Of a stretch of 64,000 bases of DNA, positions 45,430 to 56,907 are shown piece by piece. The stretch's first letter is position 1. The number at the start of each line of letters is the position of its first letter. Below the pieces are notes generated by a model. It was not told the origin of the DNA, ran no database searches, and saw only the letters and a program-made list of their open reading frames with translations. A program made the translations under genes and the position numbers. Source of the DNA: Vitellaria paradoxa (Eukaryota; Streptophyta; Magnoliopsida; Ericales; Sapotaceae); the NCBI GenBank assembly GCA_019916065.1, contig CM034236.1, positions 20,539,508 to 20,603,507 of the forward strand, written 5' to 3'.

Positions 45430-48230
45430 TGTTGGAGACTGTAAAATTAGGGTTCTAATTCCTTTATTGCAAATAAAATGGGAAAAGCTAAATCATTTGG
45501 CAATGATATAATTAGCACAGAATTGATTAACATAAAAAGACCAAAACCCATATGGGCCTTTAGCTCTAAACTCGAAAAATTTTCCCTCTCTCTACTTTTT
45601 TGGACCAAAATGGAGATTGGTTTGCAAATAAGTACTATCAATGAAACCTTGAACATCAAAAAATAGACTTAGAAAAAGGAATTGATGGCATGCGCAAGTG
45701 TCTGTTGCTTTGTCATGTGTTGGTGAGGTTGTAGCGCAATAAATAAGTGAGCTTTTGTTTTGTTCCTTTTTCTTAGTATCCAAACACTTCTCTTTCACGG
45801 AAAACAGGGACTCCTTAGTAATGCAAAATAGGCCGAACAGAAGATTTGACCTGGCAATCAGCATGGCTTGGCTAGCCCACCTCCTCTTTCGATCGAATTG
45901 AGTTGGGATTAGAAAAATTCATCTCTGACCCGTCTAACCTGTCCTATCTTATTTTCTATATATTTTTAATTTTTTTATAAAATTTATAAATGCAAATAAA
46001 TTTTATTGAGAAACAAACAATTAAATAATTAAACATTAAATTCAAATTACAAATACAGAATTCTAATTAAAAACTAATTACAAATTTACAATTGTAAAGA
46101 AATAGATTTTTTAATTACAGTTGTAGAATGAATATAAAAAACAATGTGCAATTCTAACTACAAAAATTCTCAAATAAAAACTAATTACAAATTTATAATT
46201 ATAGAATAATAGAATAAATAACTAAGTGCATCATTTCATGTCTTGTACATCCCAACAAGGCTGACACCTATAAACCTGACTATCATTTGCAAAATATAAT
46301 TCTATCTATAAATCAATCTCATTACTATGTTCTTCTGCTTCGCCTAAATATATTACTTATAAATAAAGGTTAATTTTCTCATTTTTATCGACTTCTTGTA
46401 ATTTTCTTTAGGCAAGGTACCAATCTTGTAAATACACTAGTAAATAGAGTATGTGTAAGCACATGCATACCTCATTTAATTTTAATATCTCTAATGAAAA
46501 TATTTAATTTGAAATATGAACAAATAACCTATGTATAACTAACCTTTTGACAGATTAATATTTGTAAAAATGTATTAGATTTAAGTAATTAAATGTACTA
46601 ATATCAAATTATAATAATTATAATTTACATACCTTTGAGAAAGTTTTGTGATGTTCTTATTTTTCATCAAAAAATAAAAAATTAGAACTTTTTCTTAATC
46701 TTAGTATTTTATATTAGAAGTAAGAAAAAAATAATGAGATATTATTAAAATTGAATCGTTTATAATGAAATAGTGTAATAAAGAGAAAGGGGTGGATATA
46801 GCCCAGTTACACATTTATGATTCAAAAGAAAAAAATGTAAATAATCCACTAAAAAATAGTTTTTATTTGGAATAATAAAACTTTTTAATTACTAAAAGCT
46901 TGAAAGCCATCTGTAAACACCCCAATTTTGCCCTTCTTAGTTAAACTTTATAGAATTTAATATTTTTAGTCGAATAATACTATATTCATTAACCTTTCTT
47001 AATCATAGGCTATGTTAAAGTGCTATAATTTAACAAAGAGTGAACAATCAGCAAAACGACAATCATACCCTCAGAAATAGGAGAAGTTAAGCTGAAGGTT
47101 CAAATCATGGCAAAACATCACCAAACTGCACGAACACATCCAAAACTCTTACATTAATAAAGCATCCAGAGTTTAGAGCCGAGGTATACTTCGGAGGCCA
47201 GAAGTCAAGTATGGCCTCTAGCGATGCACCCAAAGGACGGTATCGACTAACATACCCAGATCAAATAAAAAATGCACAAAAATATACAGGACATCCAAGA
47301 ACATATCAAAGGACATGAAGATAGGCACTGAACTGCTAAAATACCACTCCAGGGGTCATCTGGGCCTCGTCGACTCAAAATGTCTCCTATCGATGACAAG
47401 GGAGCTACCAACGCACCATACATTATTTGAGTCTCCAGACGAAGTCAAAAGATCCTCAAATTATACAATAATATCAAGGATACATTTTCTGAGATAATGA
47501 CATAGCTAGGTCGGGTCAAGTCAAACTCTAGGAGGTCCTTTCAAATCCGAGACTCAGAAAATCGTTAATAATTTATAAATTTATAAAAATATCTGGGAGT
47601 CATTCTTATGGCATTTTAGAAATCCTCATACTTAAAGATGGTAAGAGGGATCTTCCTGTGCACACCTGCAAAGGTTGTGGGAAAGAATTAGGTAATCTCT
47701 TCTCCATTTCAGCATGTTTCAGAGCAACATTTTTCAAACGGACATAACTTGATCCTGGAGAATCCAAATTGAATCAAATTTTGACTTAATTGGTTTAATT
47801 TCTTCTAAAAGGTGTTTAGGAGGTCTTCGAGGCTCCTAAAAACTCTCTTAAACTTCCTACAATGGCCTGATCCTATTAAGTTAGAATCCAAACCTAGCAG
47901 AACATGACCTTAGCCATGGGCTACAGGTCAAGTGGACTATTTTTCACAAGTGTAGTAGCCAAACCCCTTTGGCTACTAGGCTTATGGTGGGTTTTCTTTT
48001 TTGCTAGTAAGCTTGGGCGGAGTCTTCTATATGCACCATTTAGCAAGAGTCTTCACCTATAGCCCCCAGGCAACTATTTTACCTTTTTTGACAGGTAAAA
48101 AGGTTTGTTCAAGTGTTTATGCAAAGTTTTTTCACCCATGGCTCTAGGTAGACTATTCCACCCACAAACATACGGAGACATTTTTGTCCACAATTGCGAA
48201 GTGATAATTTTGTTCAGGGTAAGGGAGGGC

Positions 48231-48239
48231 TATATAAAA
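48231..48239 (+). promoter_or_regulatory. Putative LTR promoter TATA box
   Basis: TATATAAAA is followed by a C/T-rich stretch and an AATAAA about 110 bases on. The inverted copy preserves the arrangement (its TATATAAAA-like core is at 52611-52619 on the minus strand), so it is probably functional sequence of the element. Confidence 0.5.
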
Positions 48240-48539
48240 CACCTCCCCCTCTTTCATTTTCACATTCAACACCCGATGCTTGGAGCTCTCAAGATGAGGT
48301 CAACACTCCAAAGTTTCTTTTTATAGAAAAAGCCCACATCAATAAAATTTTCTCTCTTTAAAAAATTTTTATTCTATTTTTCAATTCAATTTATTTGCAT
48401 GATTAAGATAAAATAATTTTAATTATATAAATAAAAACCCTTCGTCAATGAAAAGGTATCGGGATCATAACTTAAATCCAAGTCGAGCCCAATGTATGAT
48501 ATTGTTCGAATTTATCCAACATAAATTAGTAAAATTCCA

Positions 48540-48965
48540 AACATCATACATATGACATGCCCACATCATACTGCCATGCCATGCCATAATACCATGTCTA
48601 CTATGCCATAACATCACAATATCATGCTAAGCCATGCCATACATCAAATTTATCATGCCAAATATCATATTTACCATGCTATGTCATCCTTACCATGTCA
48701 TACCTTGTTCTCATGTTGTCATGACATGTCATACCATGATATCATAATGCATTATAATGCTATACCATGTTATACCATGCTACACCATGTTACTATGGCT
48801 TATCATCATGCTATGCCATGCTAACATGTCTTATCATCATCATATGTCATAATATAACATGCTAGGATATCATTTCCCATGCTAGCGCATGCTGTAACAT
48901 ACCATACACCATGTCTTGACATGCTTACGCATGACTTGACATGTTAAAACACATTCAAATATACA
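48540..48965. repeat. Degenerate CATGC-type short tandem repeat region in the LTR
   Basis: Dense array of ATGCCAT, CATACCATG and CATGCTA words over about 420 bp. The reverse-complement counterpart is at about 51935-52280 in the nested copy. Short frames here are artefacts of the repeat. Confidence 0.8.
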
Positions 48966-49289
48966 AATACATACCCACTTTGGTTGACACAGCCTTAGAA
49001 ACTAAACGCCTATCAATCTAGAGCATTCACTTGAATGAGCGAGGCTCTAGAGACTGGGAATGACGTAGGATTACTAAGTTAGTGATTTTTAAGTCAGGAC
49101 TTCCATAGATATATCTGATATGCATCCTATAACTCTCATTTATGATAAAGAATAAATGTTAGAATATCAACTATCATCTAATTCAGCATATATCAACTAT
49201 ATCACTCATATAACATACAGCTTCTAGGCCCATTTTCATACAAATCTAATCCTCATAATCAGGAACTAAGCTCCTCATCACATGGTGCA

Positions 49290-49576
49290 CCCCTTGGAGT
49301 TGAGCTCCTCAACAAAGCAAAACTCATTCCTCCAGTTATGCACAAGGCGCTAACTGCCCCTAATTCATTTGGAGCAAGACTCTTTTCTTTCAGTTATGTA
49401 TAAGGCATTAACTATTCCTTTTCATTTGGAACAAGGCTCCTTTCCCCAGTTACACCAAGGCACTAACTGTTCTTTCTCATTTAGAGCAAGGTTTCTTTCT
49501 ACAATTATGCACTATGCGCTAACTGTCACTTATCCTTTAGAGTAAGACTCCTTTCCCCAGTTACATGCAAGGCACT
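49290..49576. repeat. Minisatellite (about 55-65 bp units) in the LTR
   Basis: About five units with the pattern GAGCAAGGCTCCTTTCCCCAG ... GCACTAACTG, with drift. The inverted copy holds many more units of the complement at about 50690-51550 (GGAGCCTTGCTCC, AGTTAGTGCC). The nested LTR inserted within this array. Confidence 0.75.
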
Positions 49577-52500
49577 TGTCACAACTGAATCCGCATGCCA
49601 GGGCCGATGAGTGCAGGTCGTGAGTCTTTATTATGACATGATACATCTAAGATCGCCTAAATGTGAAAAATAGGGTTTTGTTTTGAAACAGGGCCTTACT
49701 TACAAAGTGTAGGAGTCACCACCTGACACTTTCAAAATGGGTGTGTCAAGAAACCTGAGTTTTGATGATTTAAAATGTGTTAGTTATTTTTTTGAAAGAT
49801 GTGATAAATGGCCCTTTTTAATTGACTCTAGACTAGTCTATCCAATCAGAGAAAGTGGATTAAGAGGTTCTGCTATGCACGAAAACTATCACCCCTAGAT
49901 ACCCAAGGATATCCAGAGTTCATTTCCACTATTTGCAAGAGGTTCTGCTATGCACGAAAACTATCACCCTTAGATACCCAAGGATATCCAGAGTTCATTT
50001 CCACTATTTGCAATCATGATCTCACAAAATAATACTCTGATTTATGATGATCAATGTATACAACCCTAAATGCATATGATGTATGAAATGTGAAGGGACC
50101 AAGCTTGGCTCGTGTGTGCAAGTGTACTGTAATGTCTGCATATGTAGTTATAATGCACCCTAAGGGGTTCATGAAATTAGATGTGTGGACTTATGTAGTC
50201 CTTATAGATGAGTGTGTGTATGATGAAAAATAGTGAGTATTAAAGATGGGCTGTAAAGATTGAAGTGACCGAAATTAAGTTATATGCTTGAGTTGCCTAC
50301 ATACCTTGAGAAAAGATCAAGTCAACGTAGTTCAAACCTAAAATGGTCTAAACAACATGTTGATGTGATGAGATGTGAACTAGTATACAAATGCAAGAGC
50401 CTAGCTCTAAGTCTAAATTAGCGCTTTGTGCAAATGGTCTATGAAGACCGTGGAGACTGCACTCAAGCTATCTACTCGAGCTACCTACGTACCTTTCTAA
50501 GGGATCAAGTTAATGTAACTCTAAGGCAGTGCCTATTGTGGATGTGATGTGTAAATAGGTATGATAAGTTCAATGTTGTATATGGGTTTAGTGTGAAGAA
50601 GTCTTGCTCTTGAGACAAGATAAGGGAAAGAAAGAGTCCTAGCTCTAGGTATGTGTTTGGAGCAATCATCTTTGTATTGTGAGAGCATAGCTCTAAGACT
50701 AAAATGAAAGTTAGTGCCTTGCGCATAACTTAGGAAGAGAGCTTTACTCCAGATGATAAAAGATAGCTAACACTTTAAGCTTAACTGTGAAATAGAGCCT
50801 AGCTCCAAATGATAGAGAGCAATTAGTGCCTAGCGCATAACTGGAGGAAAGGAGCCTTACTCCATTGGGGAAAGGATAGGTAGCACTTAGTGCATAATTA
50901 GGAAATGGTTAACTAGAGAAAAGAGCCTTGCTCCAAAGAAGGATAGTTAGCACTTAGTACAAAATAAGGAAATAGAGCCTTGCTTCAGAGAATAGGCGGT
51001 TAACGCCTTGCATTTAACCACAGAAAGGATCCTAGTTCTAAGGTAGTACCTCAAGCTATGGTGACTGAACTCAAGCCTTTTGCTCAAGCTGCCTACATAC
51101 CCTATTGAGGAATCAGGTCTATGTAACTCTAATTAATTTGAACTATGGTATAGGTGTAGAGCTTAGCTCTAAGTCCGCGTTTCACGCTAGGATCACTGGA
51201 CTCAAGCTTTCTACTCGAGCTACCTATGTACTCTATTAGGGGATCAGGTCTACGTAGCTCTATCTTTATGGTTTGACAGTTAGCGCTTAGCGTATAACTA
51301 TGAAAAGGAGCTTTACTCCAAATGACCAAGAAAATGGAGCCTTGCTCCAGGTAAGAAGAATCAGTTAGTTGCTAGCACATAACTGAAGGCAAGAAAGGAG
51401 CCTTGCTCCTAATGAGAGAAAATAGTTAGTGCTTTGCAGATAATTGAAGATAGAGTTTCGGTCCATTGGGGAGTTCAACTCTAAGAGAATAGACAGTTAG
51501 GGCTTTGCGCATCACCGTGGAAAGGAACATTGCTCCAAGGATACGCCTAGCACATATGAGTGAGTGTCTATCATTTAGAAAAAGGATCTTAGCTTAGATC
51601 AAGAGCTCAGTTCCTAGTGATGATGGTCAAGTCTATATGAATGACCTAGGAGCCTAATGTGATATGTGTGATGCAATTATCGCGATTAGGTGCAGGTATG
51701 TTGAATGTGATGACAACTTATATTCTATCATAGATGGTAATTCAAGGATGCATGTCAGATCTGTCTAAGAAAAGTCATGAATTAGAAATCATTGGCTTAG
51801 CCAATCCTAAATCGTTCCCAATTTCTAGAGCCTTACTCATTCAGGTGAATGTTCTGGATTAATAAGTATTTGATTTCTAAGTTTGCATCAACCTTAGTGG
51901 GTGTGTGTTTGCATGTTTGAATTTGTCCCAACATGTCAAGTATGTACCAGTATGTCAAAACATGATGTATAGCATGTCATAGCATGTGCTGGCATGGCAA
52001 ATGATGTCCTAACATGTTATACTATGATGTGGGATGACGACAAGACATGTTAGCATCTCATAGCATGATGATAGCATGGCTTGGCATGGTCATAGTATGG
52101 TATAACTTGGCATAGCATGACAATATATCATGTTAACATGATATAGGATGACAATGACAAAGTATAACATGGGAGGAATGACATGATATAGTAAAAATGA
52201 TGTTTAGCATGACTTAGCATGATATTATAATGATATGACATGGCATGGCATGTTAGTATATATGATGTAGACATGTCATTTGTATGATGCTTAGAATTTT
52301 ACAAAATTATCCCGAGTATATCCGGTCAATATCATATATCGGGTTATCATATATCGGGTATAACCCAGTCTTGAATTATGATTCGGATATCTTTCATTGA
52401 TAAAGAATTTATTTACACAATTAAAATTATCCTATTCTAATTATGAAAATATATTGAATTGAAATATAAAATAAAATTTTCTAAAGACAGAAAATTATAC

Positions 52501-53938
52501 CGACGTGAGCTTTTTCTAGAGAGAAGCTTTGGACTTACTTAGAGAGCTCCAAGTATGGAATGAGAAGATAGGGAGGCGGGTGGGACGGAAATGAGAAAAT
52601 GGGAAGCCCCTTTTATATGGGCATGTTGAGCAAACAAAAGTTTTACACGTTTAAACGGGCAAAAAACATTGCCTAATCCAATAAGTAAATAAGTTTGCAT
52701 GATGAATGAGGCAAACATCTTTGCTAATCTTGTTTTGTGACTTTTTTTTGCTAAACAGGGTAGGCAAACAAGTCTACACAGTACCCCAAGCAAACGAGAT
52801 TGCAAAACAGGTTGAGCAAACAAGTTTACAATTTAAAGTAGGCAAAAAAGTTTGCCACGCACCTATTTGTCATAGTGTTTGGCTACTAGGCCAAAAAGAA
52901 GGCCAATTTGGCTTGAGCCTTTGGCTTGGACCATGCTGGTGAAGTTCGGTCTCTGTCCTAACAAGTTTGGACCATTCCAAGACCTTTGGTATAGTTTTTG
53001 GGAGTTTCCAAGATGTCCCGGGTACTTTTTGGAGAGAATTAAACTACTTAAGTCAAAATTTGGTTCAATTTGAATTCTCTAGGACTAAGTTAGGTTTGTT
53101 TGAAAATTGCTACTCTAAAACGGGCTAAAACGAAGGCAGAAACAGCCAATCCTTTGACTTAACCCCTAGACATACCACCAGATAAACTCCTCCTACCATT
53201 TTTAGGTATGAGAAATCTAAAAATGTCATCAGTGGGACTCTAGGACACTTTTATGAATTTATAAAAAATTAACAAATTTTGTAAATGAATTAGTGAAGGG
53301 ACCTCTTAAGGTTTGACTTGACTAGACCTAGCTATACCATTACCTTGGGGGATGAAACCTTGACATGCTTATGTAATTTAAAGGCATTCCAACATTATCT
53401 TGATGCTCAAATTGTATTTGGTGTGTCAACGGCTTCTTTTTTACCCGTAGGAGCTATTTCGAGTCGGCGGAGCCCAGATGACCTCTGGAAGAGCCTTTTG
53501 GCTACTTTGAGCTGTGTTTTATATTCTTTGATATGTCTTTGGGATGTTGTGTATCTTCTTGTGTGTTTCTAGCTTGATCTGGACATTCTGATTGATACAA
53601 GTCTTTGAGTGCGTCAGTAGAAGCCGTTCTTAACTTCTGGACTGAATTGACTCTTGACTCTGAACTCTGGTTCTTCTGTTAAGGCTGGAGTTATTTGTTT
53701 GGTGACTTGAACATGCTTGTGTAGTTTGGTGGCCTTCTTCCTTGATTTGGTCCTTTAGCTTGGCTTATCCATAGCTCTAAAGGTACAACTAGCGTTTTGC
53801 TGATTGTTTGCTTTTTGTTGAATTCTAACATTTTGATATATCCTACGATTAAGAAAACTTAATCAGTAGAGCACCATTCAACTAAAAGTATTAAATACTG
53901 TAAATTTTAAGTAAGGGGGCAAAATTGGGGTATTAATA
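49577..53938 (-). mobile_element. Second copy of the same LTR, inverted and nested (4.36 kb)
   Basis: Begins TGTCACAACTGAATCCGCAT and ends GGCAAAATTGGGGTATTAATA, which is the reverse complement of the host LTR start (TGTAAACACCCCAATTTTGC) with mutations. The flanks GCACT (49572-49576) and GCGCT (53939-53943) fit a 5 bp TSD. It has no pol or internal region and so also looks like a solo LTR. The right terminal CA has decayed to TA. Together with the host LTR it forms a 2.7 kb and a 1.5 kb pair of inverted arms. Confidence 0.8.
49862..50011. repeat. 75 bp tandem duplication in the nested LTR
   Basis: The unit AAGAGGTTCTGCTATGCACG... occurs at 49862-49936 and 49937-50011 with about one difference. 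The outer LTR has only one equivalent (near 55050-55135, reversed), so the duplication arose in the nested copy. Confidence 0.9.
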
Positions 53939-55531
53939 GCGCTAACTATTCTTTTGCTCTCGAGCAAGGTTCATTTTCGAAGTTAAGCACAAGGTACTAG
54001 CTGTCTTTTATCATTTGGAGTGAATCTCTCTTCCCAGGTTACGTGCGAGGCACTAACTTTCATTTTAGTCTCAAAGCTAGGCTCTCATACTTGGGTCAAT
54101 ATAAAGACAATTATTTCTAATATTGACCCAAAGCTAGGCTCTTTCTCATCTTATCTCAGGAGCGAACCTCCTTTACATTAATGTAGTACATAGAATAAAC
54201 CTCATTAGTTGCTCGTCAATTCATACATTTAACCTACTTGGGTTGATGATGAAACTCATTATACCTAAGGCCAACCAGTTTACCGCCATGGCATTTTGGA
54301 ATTTAGACTAGTTTATCACATGCCATTCATGGCATCATACTCCGGTCGATGATGAGGCTTCCTATGCCTGAGGCCAATTAGTTTCCCATCCATGACATTT
54401 TGATCACATTGGCATCCACTCATATGCACATCAACACATCTCATTTGCATGAGGTGCTGCCTTAGAGCTACGTTGACCTGATCCCTTCACAAGGTACATA
54501 GGTAGCTCGAACAAATAGCTTGAGTCCAGCCACCACATTCTTCATACACTATTTGCGTGATGCACTAACTTACATTTAGAGCAAGACTTTTACATCTTCA
54601 TACCAGTTCACATCAGACCAACATATGGTTTGGACCATTTTAGATTTAAACAACATTGACCTGATCCCTTCATTGGGTACATAGGTAGCTCGAGCACATA
54701 GCTTGAGTTTGGTCACCTCGATCTTCACAGACTATATTTTAATCTTTATTATTTCCACACACACACACACATATTCATACATTAGGATGACATAAGTTTG
54801 CATATCTGATCCATACAACTCCCAAGTTTAAATCTCATTCCCAGTCCCAGATTTAATCTTTAAATTACATCTAAGGTCAAAACCAGCATATAGAACCCCC
54901 TAAGGCGCATCATTACCAAATAAGCAGACATTACACTGCACTCGCACACATGCCCTGTAAGGTTTGGCAACTCACATTTCATACATCGTATGCATTTAGG
55001 TTTGTATTGCTATGATCATCATAAACTAGGATATTATATTATAATATTATAACTATAAAGAGTAGAAAGGGACTCTGAATATCCATAGGTATAAAGGCGT
55101 AGTGGTTTCTGTGCATAGCCGAACCCTCGAACCCACTATCTCTGATTGCACAAACTAGTTGAGAACCACAAAAGAAGGGCATTCTATCACATTTTTCAAA
55201 AACATAAATTAGAACATTTTTAACTTAAACCAAAACTTGAGTTTTTCGACATACCCATTTAAAAAATGTCGGGTGGTAACCCCTAGTCTTTGCATTCAGG
55301 CCTTATTTCAAAATCTAAAATATATTTTATCATTTGGGTGATCTTAAACACACTACATCGCAATAAAAACTCATGAACTGTGTTAATTGGCCCAGCGCAT
55401 AGATCCGGCTACGACACCATCAAACCCACATACTCAAATCAAGATCATTGCACATATAAAGTACATATTTGTACACCACTATATATAATATAAACACACA
55501 AAGAGAGAAGAGAGAGAGAGAGAGAGATGAC

Positions 55532-55606
55532 CTAGTTTGTGATTTGAAAAGTAACAGCATCACTAGGCTTGGGCTTACCATTGGCTAGGACAAAAGTGTT
55601 TCACAT
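55532..55606 (-). pseudogene. SUMO exon 1 pseudocopy in unit C
   Basis: Aligned to exon 1 over 75 bases. ATG is followed at once by TGA, then [18 protein letters not shown] and a final TAG replacing CAG. It is more decayed than unit B. Confidence 0.85.
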
Positions 55607-56399
55607 TGTTGGAGACTGCAAAACTTGGGTTTTGATTCCTTTGTTGCAAACAAAATAGGAGAAGCTAAATTGTTTGGCAATGATATAATTAGCAAAGAAT
55701 TGATTAACATATAAAGATCAAATCCCATAAAGGTCTTTGCCTCCAAACTCAAAAATTTTCCTCTCTCTCTCTACTTTTTTGGATTGAAATGGAAATTAGT
55801 CTAAAAATAAATACTATTAGTTAAACCTTGAACATTAGAAAATAGGGCCAAAAAAGAAATTGATGGCATGTGCTGGTGTCTATTGCTCTACCATGTGTTG
55901 GTGAGGCTATAGCATAGTAAATAAGTGAGCTTTTATTTTGTTCCTCTTTATTGGTATCCAAACACACATTCCTTCACAAAAAATAGGAACCCCCTCTAGT
56001 GATGCAAAGCATGCCAGATCAAAGATTTGACCCCGCCATCGGTCTGCCCTGGCTAGCCCACCTCCTCTCTCGATTGAATTAAGTTAGGGTCAAACTACAT
56101 AAGAAACAAATAATTACATAATTAAACATTAAATTCAAATTAAAAATACAGAATTCTAATAACAAACTCATTAAATAAAAACTAGTTATAGATTTACAAT
56201 TGTAAAGTGATAGATTTTTTAATTATAATTGGAGAATTAATGATAAAAATTAATAGACAATTCTAACTATAAAAATTCTCAAATAAAAACCAATTACAAA
56301 CTAGGTTGGCACCTATAAACCTGATTATCATTTGCAAAAATGTAATTCTATCTATAAATCAATCACATTACTATGTTCTTTTACTTCGCCTAAATATAT

Positions 56400-56700
56400 T
56401 GTGGATAGATCCAAATAACATTACAACTTGTATGAAGAGGAGTCACTACTAATTGATGGTGAAATCCATTGAGATTAGATTTTTAGTCAAATTGAGGAGC
56501 TGTTACAGCGAGGTTATGTAATTGTGGTGGTTGTTTATGCAAGTGTATGATTATCATTATGAGGGCATTTTCCAGTCGTAGCCATCTTCTCTGCCCCTCA
56601 TAGTGGAAGGAATTGTGGTCATAGGTACCCACTCAACCCTTCTTTTATCTCTTAAAGCATCAGGGGTTTGAGTCGAGGGAAGCGCCCCCGATCCTAGGGG
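56400..56700. other. Unassigned segment between unit C and gypsy pol end
   Basis: GTGGATAGATCC... to ...GTTTGAGTCGAGGG. No clear homology read; it may be decayed gypsy internal sequence. No gene. Confidence 0.4.
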
Positions 56701-56907
56701 ACAAATTCACAATTCTTTCTACTCGGTGTGAACAGGTTTTGCGTGGAAAGACCATTCCTTTGGTTTGCGTGTTGTAGTGACATCGTGGAGTTGAGGAATT
56801 TACTTCGGAGTGTGAATCAGTGATGCAGTTAAAGTACCCATTCCTATTTTCTGATTAAGGTATGTTATGTAAATTTCGAGTATGAAAGTTTTATAAGGTG
56901 GAAAGAA
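56700..56907 (+). pseudogene. 3' end of a Ty3/gypsy pol and polypurine tract
   Basis: Frames joined over shifts read REQVLRGKTIPLV-like and GVEEFTSECESVMQLKYPFLF (about 56729-56850), the C-terminal integrase tail typical of plant chromovirus-type gypsy elements. GTATGTTATGTAAATTTCGA and ATAAGGTGGAAAGAA follow and lead into TGTAATACC, the normal polypurine tract/3' LTR junction. Confidence 0.75.

Larger units (their letters stand above)
45081..46896 (-). repeat. Tandem unit B of the SUMO upstream duplication
   Basis: Begins AATGCTTGAAATCCATC and repeats unit A through the leader and far upstream region (for example TTTGCAAAATATAATTCTAT in both). It is longer than A partly because a MITE (about 45172-45309) is inserted near the start of its intron-1 segment. 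It ends TAATTACTAAAAGCTTGAAA, where unit C begins. Confidence 0.88.
46912..55416 (+). mobile_element. Solo LTR (long, about 4.1 kb net) with 5 bp TSD, split by a nested inverted copy
   Basis: Starts TGTAAACACCCCAATTTTGC and ends GGATCCGGCTACGACA-like sequence at 55416, TG...CA as in LTRs. CCATC flanks both ends (46907-46911 and 55417-55421), and the sister duplication units give the empty site. No PBS, polypurine tract or pol is found inside. Net length is 2665 + 1473 bp. A TATA-like TATATAAAA (48231-48239) and an AATAAA (48342-48347) suggest a U3-R boundary about 1.3 kb from the left end. The lineage is unknown; very long LTRs occur in some Ty3/gypsy groups. Confidence 0.78.
46897..56399 (-). 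repeat. Tandem unit C of the SUMO upstream duplication (interrupted)
   Basis: Its first bases (to ...GAAAGCCATC, 46911) are separated from the rest (CCATCAAACCCACATACTC from 55417) by an 8.5 kb insertion. The remaining 1 kb repeats leader, exon and upstream sequence until about 56399, where similarity to A and B stops and gypsy-related sequence follows. Confidence 0.85.

Noticed and set aside
48624..48824. 66-codon frame rich in His/Tyr/Met
   Set aside because: It is a translation of the degenerate CATGC repeat.
49290..49576. CRISPR-like array
   Set aside because: The units are diverged 55-65 bp minisatellite repeats inside a plant LTR without conserved spacer/repeat structure.
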